From assembly GCF_000090795.2 (NCBI RefSeq), contig NW_003546328.1, positions 200,274 to 264,273 of the forward strand: a stretch of DNA of 64,000 nt, given 5' to 3'. This document shows, piece by piece, positions 55,918-64,000 of this stretch (position 1 is its first letter; the number at the start of each line of letters is the position of its first letter). This DNA comes from Amphimedon queenslandica. Its lineage: Eukaryota > Porifera > Demospongiae > Haplosclerida > Niphatidae. Both the position numbers and the translations under genes were made by a program. The notes below the pieces were generated by a model. The model was given only the letters and a program-made list of their open reading frames with translations, was not told the DNA's origin and did no database searches.

Positions 55918-57398
55918 ATGAGTGCAGAATGTGATTCTAGGCCTGTTCCTCCTCCTCCTCTCCCTCCCTCCTCTCCTTCAATGCTCTCCTCTAGACTGCT
56001 AGAGAAGGAGCTAGGGGCTTGCATTCAAGCACGGGGCCCTGTACCAGATCACTTATCACAAACTAGTCAGTCATTAATTCATTGTATAACAGTCATACTG
56101 ATACTGTATGTACTGTGTGTATAGGATACTTTAGTAATGCACAAGAAAACTCTCCCATCAAAACGAAGCCACAGACGATTCATTTTCATGGCTACAAGAC
56201 TGGGCGACTTCACCAGCAAACAATTGTAAACTTAATGCAAGATGTACATGTACAATTGTACATTTATTACATCAAGAGTGCTCTTGATTATATGTATGCA
56301 TGTACATAATGCATCCATTCACATGTTACCGTATAGTGGAAAATTTTTATGGCCCAAAATTTTTGTGGATTTTGCGTTTTTTCACAATTTACAAAAATAA
56401 AATCCATGAAAATTGATTCAATACTGTTCAAGATGGCCGAAAAGTAGAAAACCACAAAAATTAAAGGCACGAAGTTAATTTTTGAACAGATTCACGAAAT
56501 TTATGGGCCAAGAAAATTTTCCGCTATATGGTATACTGTACTCTTTGTCATTCCCTTTTTGTAGCATATCATAAATGCATCAAATGACAATGTCAGTTTA
56601 CACGTTGTCCCTCCAGCCACTCATCACTTCACCATTGACTATCATAAGACCAGCAGGCACCTAGTCCCTGGGCTCTCTCTTAAAGTCACTCTTAGTTTCC
56701 GTCCAAATGAATGGAAGCACTATCATGATTGCATTAGGATACATAGCAAGGTACAATGTATGTATTAATGTACATGTAGATATATGTATTAATGTGATCA
56801 TTGATGTAAGGCTGGGTTTCCCACAAAGCATGCTAAGTGAGCTAAACAGCATGAATCTTTCATGGCATTTGGAGGAACTTAAAAAAATTATAAGAAATTA
56901 ATTTTGATTAGAATTAACTCAAAATTTTTTACGCAACATAAGAACATCTACAATGTAAATGTATCGGAAAAATTGAGAATTCTCACATAGCCAACCATTT
57001 CTGCCAAAATTTGGCTTAGGACCATGTACTGTAGTACAGGGACTTTGGTCCAATTTTTAAGCAACTTGACAATATTCACTGACTCTTAAAGCTACATTAA
57101 CGCTATGCCAAAATCCTGTGAGAAACCCTGGGACAAAGCCTTTGCATGTACATGTACATGTACATGTATAGTAATTATTATTTTTATTCTAGGATGCAAA
57201 TTTACTGATTCCAATTAATGCTTATCCTGTACTAAACGTTTCTTCTTTTCCACGATCCGTCATGTTTCGTCCCACGCCAGTGGGTCAGACTCGTACTCAT
57301 GATTTCATTCTCGATAATTTGATCCCTGTTGATTTCCAGTACTCTCTCACTGTGACACAGCCTCATCCAGCTCTTTCAGTATCACCAATGTCAGGTAT

Positions 57399-57458
<60 letters not shown>

Positions 57459-60400
57459 TAGGCGAATGTAAAACATCGAGGGGCGAGCAAAATGATTAAC
57501 ATTTTGATTAGCAATATACAATGTCTATATAGACAATGATGTAGTGGCTATTAAATGTTGAATGTTGATGTCAATACACTAATTTGCATGGAAGGAATTT
57601 CATAGCTTCTAGCTTTGAGTCATAAATCTCTGCAGTTATATAGATCTACATGTAGGATGGAAGATAGTTGGTCTCAGAAGCCAGAAGGAGACTCCATTTG
57701 TTGTCTTTGGGTGCAACAAGACCTATCTCTAGCATTTGGACCTCAGTCCTCGCTCTTTTCTCCTCAGTCTTGCTGCTTCTCACACTCATTACGAAGAAGT
57801 CAACGAGCTTCATGAGCATCTTCTTGTGAATTACTCATGCTATAAGCTTCAGCTTCTCTTGTTTTTTGAATACTCTTGAACTCCTCTCGTCCAGTGATTA
57901 CTGAAGTTGCTCTTTGTTTTTGCATGTGGTACCGTAATTATCAAAATTATCATTTTAAAATGTTTGATTATTATTTTTATAAACGCATAAATAGGGGTGA
58001 CTTACGTGTACAAACAAACAGACAGACATACTCGACTCGACTATGTGGGGCTTGCTTTTGCTCACCCCAATAATAATAATAATAATAATAATGATGATGA
58101 TGATGATGATAATTAGAGTACTTATGCTTACCTGTTATGTATATTAATGTACATGTAGGTATAGTATCTGGTAATAATAAAGAAAAATTTGCTATTAGTT
58201 TCTCTCCAATGGAATATTCAACTGCTACAATGAAATTCAAGGTACATGCACACACATACACTCATACACATGTAGATGTACATGTATATGTATTGCTCTA
58301 CCATTAAGTTGCTTTTATTTTTTTTCTTTCTCTTTGCAGTTAGACATTGTCCAGTTCAACTTTCAGCCTCTCCTTTGTACAGTAACTGGGAATGCTGTTC
58401 CTGGACTTGCTCTGTGAGTTAACGAATGTCAACATGTACTGTACATGTATGTATAACTTCAATGATCAAATATGCATAAAAATGAAGGATTCGCTCATAA
58501 CCATTTTCAATGAAATATCATGTATTGATCAGGCATGGGGTCAAGCACTTGGTGCTTGTCCTTAAGCACAAATAAGCACAGCTTTCAAAGTACTTAATGC
58601 TGCTTACAAGTATCTTTTCAATATAATCTATGTGCTTTGTACTTGCATGTACGTACTTAATTACTTTTACAAATTTACAAATTGCTTCTAAGAACAGCAA
58701 AAATTACACACGAATAGTGTACATGTACATCTACATGTACATCTACATTGATGTCATGTACATGTACCACGTACTACATGTACATGATGTTACTACAATT
58801 TATTGGACTGTGTAACCACTACATGTACATGTACCGGTACATGTAGTGGTACATGTACATGTACCACTACATGTACATGTTACTACAATTTATTGGGCTG
58901 GGTAACCACTACATGTACATGTACATGTAGTGGTACATGTACATGACATCAACATGTAGATGTACATGTACATGTAGTGGTACAGTAGTATACAAGTTTA
59001 GTAGCACACTGTGTGATTGCATGTTAGCTTGAAGAACAGTAATGGCAGAACCATTAGTGGTATCACTCCAAAGCTCTCTGCTGTTTTCATTTATTATGAA
59101 CAATTCACAGAGTTAGTGTTTATTAGATCCAGTAGTAAATTAAATGACTAAGTGCATGTAAAGTGAACAACTATAATTATAATTTACTTTATTTTTACAC
59201 TTATTGAATATTTAGCACTCTGAAAAATGCTTATTAAAGCTAAATATTGTGCCTGTGCTGGTACTTCTAACACATTTAAGTGCTTGTGTTTGTGTTTAAG
59301 CACATTTCCTAGTGCTTGACCCCATGTCTGGTATTAATATATTATGACCAAGTTTTGGAGCAACTTTAATTTTTTTAGAAAATGTACAGCAAAAGACGTC
59401 ATGTAATTATTTTACTTGCTTCTGTTCTCATTTCAAGGCAGCAATACAAGATTGAGTCTACGAGGAGGAAAGCTGCAGTCAGTCAAGCAAAAGAAAAGGT
59501 CTCCCTTCCTTCTCCTTCTCCTCCTCCTCCTCCCTCCACCAGTGCCTCTAGTAAGAGAAGAAAGCTCTCCAGTAGCAAGAGCAGAACCAGCAAATCAAAG
59601 GATGCCACTACAGAATATGAAGGGATCCATTTCCCTCCTAATCTCAATACGCCTACGGCAGTAGCTAAGGTCCTTGCACAGAAGCCTGGAGTGATGACTG
59701 TTGCTCAGCTTAAGACTGCTACCACCACTGGTGGTGCTTCTGGTAGCTCTTATTCAGGGAGCTCTTCTTATCAGCTTAAAGAGGCAGTCTTCCTTCAGAA
59801 AGTTAAGGAGAATGACGAGGAAGAGAAAGCTAATAGGATCAGATGGTTGGCTCTTGTTTGGTTGGATTTTATTATTTTTGCTCATGTCTCATATTTAGGG
59901 TAAAGCATATAGGCTCTAAACCATTAGACAAGGAAGGAAAGGAGACCATTTTAAAGAATAGACAAGAAGCACAAAGAAGATATCAAGTACTTCAATATTT
60001 ATTGTAATAATTATGTCATGTACTCTTGTATGCACACAATATTTAGATTAAGTATAATCTTCCCGACAACAAAGTAGAGTTGGGTAGATTAGTCACAGAA
60101 TTAAACCAGAATAGGACACTTAGAAAAGTAAAAGAAGTAAGTCAATTGTGCATATACATGTACATGTATCGTATATTGTATACTGTAGCAGAAAATCTAC
60201 AGATGAAAAATAGGGTATTTCTGGAATTTAAAAAATAGACATAACTCGAAAAATTTAAGTTGGAATCTAATATAAGCGCACAATGTGTATAAGAAAATAA
60301 GAAAATAATTATAATAAAAATTTGGGATGATTTCAGAGCCATATTTTGGAAAAAGTATGGGCTATACATGTAGTACAGGATATTTCTCTGAAATTTGGCA

Positions 60401-62942
60401 TTTCAAAAAATGGTCATAACTCAAAAAATTACATGTACCTGTACATGTACATTTGTAGTTATTAAAAATATTTCATTTATTGTAGATTCCTCAGTATTGC
60501 CCATCTTTTAATACTTCGGCTAACAATGAATGGGAGAAGAGACACAGACTACAGCAGAGATTCATAAAAGCAGCAAACTCTGTCATAGTGAGGAACAGAT
60601 GCCAGAGGAAACTAGAGCTTCTCCGTAAAGCTGATTTAAAAGCAGCAAGAGAACGAGGTATTGAAAATAATAAATTATTTTATTCAATTACATGTATTTA
60701 TATAGAATTGAGTGCAGAGATCAGTCCTAGTGCTAATGTGGAACAGAATAAACTATCATTGGAGGACTTGTCACTAAGTCTGTCTCCTCCTATATTCCCT
60801 GGTTATATAGAGCGCAACAAGAGTTCAGAGAAGGTGTGTCTGATTTTATTGATAATGATGATGTTTATTGATGATCTGTTAATTTTTTTGTATAATTATA
60901 CATTATGCACTGTACATGTAGCTGTCCTTCACACCAGTGACAGTCCAACCAAACAAAGTTGACATTAAGCCGTCGATACCACTCCTTGATCTTAAGGTAC
61001 AGTATTTTTATTGTACATGTACATGTACATACATATGTATGCATAATACAGGTTTCATATATTCACATGCTTTTCATGATACAGGTACCAAGTGAGCATA
61101 AGCTCTTAGGCTACTCTACACTCACTGTCCCACCCAGTATCTATTATATGCCACTTGAATCTGATAAAGAACTAACTGGAGCTCAAGTACATACAGCACT
61201 ATATGCTTTATAATATTCCCCCCTCTCTCTCTCTTGTTTTTCTCTCCTTCTCGACTCTTTCTTTCTCTCTCTTAGGAAGAGTGTTCTTTGCTTACTTCAT
61301 TGCCTGAGCTTGATTTGTCTTTTCTCTGGAAGAAGAAGGAGGAGGGTAAATCTCTTGTTGATGAAATAAGAGAGAGGATGGTTCCTTTTGATCCACCCAC
61401 CCATCTCTTTGAACACAAGATAGAACAACCTTTTCACATATTTGTTAGTTCAATGATGCATACAATTTTAATAATAAAATTCTTATTTTTATCTTCTTTG
61501 ATCATTTAATAGAATCCTTGTCCTGAAGTTGTGAGTGGATTGTATGAGTATTTGCCTAATTCAGAAGTCACTTTTGAGCATCACTTACTGCCTCTGTCCA
61601 CTGGATCCGGTGCACCTCACCCACAACCAAAACTGGATCCATATGTGAGTCCCCTAACTTTACAAGACCTCTCTCTAACCCTCTCCTTTTTTATAACAGG
61701 ACGGTATCCCTGGTATCATGAAATGGAAGGACTTTCCCTCTCCATTCCTGGCAACAATGGAGGGACAGAAGACCCTCTCCTCAAGATGGAGACCTTGTCT
61801 ATCTGATCCTTTCTCTACTGATCTGTTACCACTCATGACTGACCCTCCTCAACTTGACGGGCCCCAACAAGATGACCTGGAGACTCTTGACTGGTATATA
61901 CCTAACCATACATTGTACACAATATTAGTGACTGTATGCATAATGTATTGCTCTTTAGTTCTGAATCAAGTGATCCTTTGCCAAGAGTGACTGAAGAAAT
62001 GCTCAGAGCTGAGTTCTATATACCAGACACTACTGATGAGCCACTTTGCACCAGGTTAAACGTACATGTACATGTACATTGCTATTATCTATTATTTACA
62101 GTGTCAGGAGTAGGACTAGGCAAATTATGCTTCAATTTCTGCCTATTATGCTTTCAGGCACTGCCTCAAATTCCATCCTAATATGCTTTGAAATGGATCC
62201 AATTATGCTCATTATTATGCTCATATTTTAAGCTTTACTCAAATATCAACTATCAAGTTACATGTACATGCATGTATCTGTTGTATATACACAATGCAAT
62301 TGTAATAAAAGTAGTATTGTAATAAAGACTTTGAATCACTGGAAAGTAAAATACTCTAAGTCATTGGCCTTGCCCAGCTGTGCGTAGGCGTGAGGACTAT
62401 AGTTGCACTAGTACTTGCCATATTGAATTACAATTTCATGTAGGGGTATGGGGTCAAAAATTTTTGACCCATTATGCTCGAATTATGCCAGCATAATACA
62501 TGTAACTTGCCCTATTATGCCCCATAGCATAATTTGCCTAGCCTTAGTCCTACCTTTATGGGCTCCTGACAGCGTCTGTTATGTACATGTACATCATGTA
62601 CATGTACATGTACGTGTACATGATGTACATATACATGTGTTTGACAATAAAATACTACTAATAAGATTAATGACCAGAAACCTGAAAAGGCATGCATAAC
62701 AGATTACTACACATGCACTTAACTACTTTGATGTAAATTTCCTTATTTAATGCTATACGACTGTATAATAATATACATGTAAATACTACTCTTTTATGGT
62801 CTCATTGTCTTTTTGTAGACAAATGCATGAAGAGCAGTTAGAGGCAGAGAGGAAAAACTCACTAGACCATGTTGGAAAACAATATCAAAGAAAGCACGAA
62901 CACCTTCTCTCATTATTTACTAATAAAAACAAAATAAATTAA
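55918..62942 (+). CDS. CFAP221: CFAP221 (PCDP1), ciliary central-pair protein
   Basis: Eighteen exons (55918-56065, 56125-56225, 56565-56750, 57193-57394, 58159-58241, 58340-58413, 59438-59845, 59899-59986, 60047-60136, 60486-60657, 60706-60833, 60922-60996, 61085-61186, 61276-61443, 61513-61644, 61700-61893, 61959-62054, 62819-62942) give 856 residues (human 840), all in phase. The N-terminal half has ASH/HYDIN-like beta domains: SRHLVPGLSLKVTLSFRPNE, then AYPVLNVSSFPRSVMFRP and FAISFSPMEYSTATMKFKL. The middle has FPPNLNTPTAVAKVLAQKPG and KEAVFLQKVKENDEEEK, typical of PCDP1. A proline-rich and basic insert follows residue 265. CFAP221 binds the C1 central-pair microtubule in motile cilia and has been linked to calmodulin-dependent control of beating (family knowledge). 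Introns hold several repeat elements. Confidence 0.9.
56327..56533. mobile_element. MITE-like palindromic element in CFAP221 intron 2
   Basis: The left end TACCGTATAGTGGAAAATTT and the right end read on the other strand (TACCATATAGCGGAAAATTT) are inverted repeats about 40 bp long, around AT-rich sequence. The ends resemble those of the element at 46371-46553, so both may be one family. Confidence 0.7.
56815..57130 (+). repeat. Dispersed intronic repeat in CFAP221 intron 3
   Basis: One and a half units with AACATAAGAACATC, CTGCCAAAATTTGGC and CTGTAGTACAGGGACTTTGG, and a flank GGTTTCCCACAAAGCATGCT that also starts the HROB intron copy. Confidence 0.8.
57397..57457. repeat. (AAT)n microsatellite
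   Basis: About 20 AAT units right after an exon end in CFAP221. A similar (ATT)n run stands at about 41511-41578 in ACLY. Confidence 0.95.
58530..59330. mobile_element. hAT-like non-autonomous element in CFAP221 intron 6
   Basis: The ends CAGGCATGGGGTCAAGCACT and, from the other strand, CAGACATGGGGTCAAGCACT are inverted repeats, each followed by AAGCAC-rich sequence. Flanking 8-mers are GTATTGAT (58522-58529) and GTATTAAT (59331-59338), a 7/8 match as expected for an old 8-bp hAT target duplication. The 801-bp interior includes a dense TACATGTA palindrome cluster (58719-58985) and no transposase. Confidence 0.75.
58719..58985. repeat. TACATGTA palindrome cluster with large inverted symmetry
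   Basis: GTACATCTACATTGATGTCA near 58737 pairs with a reverse complement near 58950-58970. Between them a block with GTTACTACAATTTATTGG and GTAACCACTACATGTACATG is directly repeated twice. The whole can fold as a long cruciform. Confidence 0.85.
60190..60450 (+). repeat. Diverged dispersed repeat in CFAP221 intron 9
   Basis: Contains CATAACTCAAAAAATT, CAGAGCCATATTTTGGAAAA and GGGCTATACATGTAGTACAG, matching the reverse complement of the SPC25 satellite unit. Strongly diverged. Confidence 0.65.
62105..62568. mobile_element. MITE-like element in CFAP221 intron 17
   Basis: The left end CAGGAGTAGGACTAGGCAAA and the right end read on the other strand (CAGGAGCCCATAAAGGTAGG, then ACTAAGGCTAGGCAAATTATGC) are inverted repeats. 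Flanks ACAGTGT and ACAGCGT look like an imperfect target duplication. The interior is rich in ATTATGC repeats; no coding region. Confidence 0.6.
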
Positions 62943-63514
62943 TAAACATTTTCACAGTAAAACCACAGCCATGACCTGTTGGCTACACTCAGTTGATAAC
63001 AAGCAGCACAATTTGGCAATAATGTACATGATGTTTGCCTTTTGTGGGCAAACAAGACTTCCTGAGCCCTGAGGGGTCAAGGTTCCTGTTTATTTACAAA
63101 CATCAATGTTCCTTTCAATAATTATTTTTTATACAGATCCACCGCTTCCATTGCTACTGTAGATTACTAATAATTATCCATTTTTGTCATTCTTGTGTTA
63201 TTATCATCCTTTGTGTATGTACATGTACATGTGTAATTGAATTGTATAGCTCGTGAGTTCCAGTAAGAAGCCAATAATGATGTGGCTGAAACAGTAGCTC
63301 TTTATTTATTATGTATGACACATTCCTATTTATTTGATAACCTTACATGTATGGTTGGAATTAGGATGGCCCAATTCAGCAATAAACATATTTAATGTAC
63401 ATGTACTACACTTCTGAGAATAGTAATAAGGAGATACCATACAAAAATCAAACCTTAGGACAGTAATGTTGTATATCACACAGGAAACTAAAATTATAAC
63501 AGTAGCAAATTTGA
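62943..63514. other. Gap between CFAP221 and a convergent minus-strand gene
   Basis: About 570 bp of 3' UTR from both sides. AATAAAC at 62940-62946 overlaps the CFAP221 stop and may be part of its poly(A) signal. No gene seen. Confidence 0.5.
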
Positions 63515-63906
63515 TCATGTTTTTGGCAATGTTGATATTAAGGAGGAATTTGAAGTGATTGTATTATCTTTAAACTTGTCACCACCTGTGAATACATTTA
63601 TAACTAAATACAATGGATCACTTAATGTACTGTACTTTAAATTATGCATGCACACATGTAGCATATGTGCATTTTGAGTGTTCATACCTTCATATGTCCC
63701 CATGGCATAATTCTCATAAGTATTGTCAGTTAAGTATTTCCTGTTCTTGCTGTTCTTCATTGTCTACAGTATGCATGGTGTGTATCATGACTAATAATTC
63801 CCTTAATTTTACTGACCGAGTCATTTGATGTAAGGAATGTTATTTTGCTGAGCATTAAAGAGTTGGCTTGTTTCTTCCTCCACCATTTTCCATATGCTTC
63901 CCTCAC
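63515..63906 (-). CDS. C-terminal tail of a probable adhesion/secretin-type GPCR (partial)
   Basis: Three 3' exons, high to low: 63906-63817, 63763-63688, 63585-63515, join in phase to 78 residues and a stop; the gene continues past the right edge. The first exon begins VREAYGKWWRKKQANSLMLS, resembling helix 8 of adhesion GPCRs (VREAY-x-x-W just after the seventh membrane helix). The rest is a Ser/Thr/Asn-rich cytoplasmic tail with YLTDNTYENYAMGTYEGGDK, which holds several Tyr sites. This rests on splice signals and one short motif, so the family call is tentative. Confidence 0.45.
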
Positions 63907-64000
63907 CTACAAGTATACATGCATGTACATGAACATGTGTATGCATAGTAAAATAGTAAGTAAACATTCAACCTTCTTTGGGATGATGTTATGATACATA

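Noticed and set aside
1-64000. tRNA, rRNA or snRNA genes
   Set aside because: I saw no convincing cloverleaf, A/B box pair or rRNA signature by eye; a covariance-model scan could not be run.

Overview
The window looks like nuclear DNA of a non-bilaterian animal, most likely a demosponge such as Amphimedon (inference). Genes are multi-exon with mostly 45-100 bp GT-AG introns, packed tightly on both strands and often head-to-head. The DNA is AT-rich and full of TACATGTA-type palindromes. Gene models were built by joining exons by hand so that phase, length and family motifs agree; the models for ATP-citrate lyase, LANCL, RPL27, CFAP221 and PHOSPHO2 come out within a few residues of the human lengths as I recall them.

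Layout. 1-4.96 kb: 3' end of XRCC3 (+), PHOSPHO2 (-), CFAP210/CCDC173 (+), Ral GTPase (+). 5.8-12.5 kb (-): an adaptor with the order SAM, proline-rich, RA, PH, proline-rich, SH2, which joins features of the Grb7 and RIAM/lamellipodin families. 12.8-18.3 kb (+): LANCL and SPC25; the first SPC25 intron holds a 2.2-kb satellite with 177- and 141-bp units.

18.4-29.9 kb (-): eight tandem genes for small type I membrane proteins resembling the cation-dependent mannose-6-phosphate receptor (or Atg27). All have seven exons with the same intron phases, and all carry a YxxPhi tail signal. Two relict exon-1 fragments mark recent segmental duplications. This tandem family is the best candidate here for an undescribed biological system, probably a diversified set of Golgi/endosome/lysosome sorting receptors (inference).

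30-33.5 kb: RRP7A (+), Rab18 (-), RPL27 (+). 34.3-40.6 kb (+): an ankyrin-repeat protein with a degenerate kinase domain (HRN in place of HRD). 40.9-46.8 kb (-): ATP-citrate lyase in 24 exons. 47.1-49.7 kb (+): HROB, the MCM8-9 loader. 50-51.8 kb (-): TAF6. 52.2-55.4 kb (+): an unrecognised, very acidic, repeat-rich protein with a hydrophobic N-terminus. 55.9-62.9 kb (+): CFAP221/PCDP1. 63.5 kb to the edge (-): the C-terminal tail of a probable adhesion-type GPCR.

Together the genes are mostly housekeeping: homologous recombination (XRCC3, HROB), cilia (CFAP210, CFAP221), small GTPases (Ral, Rab18), ribosome (RPL27, RRP7A), transcription (TAF6), kinetochore (SPC25) and lipid precursor supply (ACLY). 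The accessory content lies in introns and intergenic gaps: a dispersed repeat superfamily in eight introns, several MITE-like inverted-repeat elements, and microsatellites.
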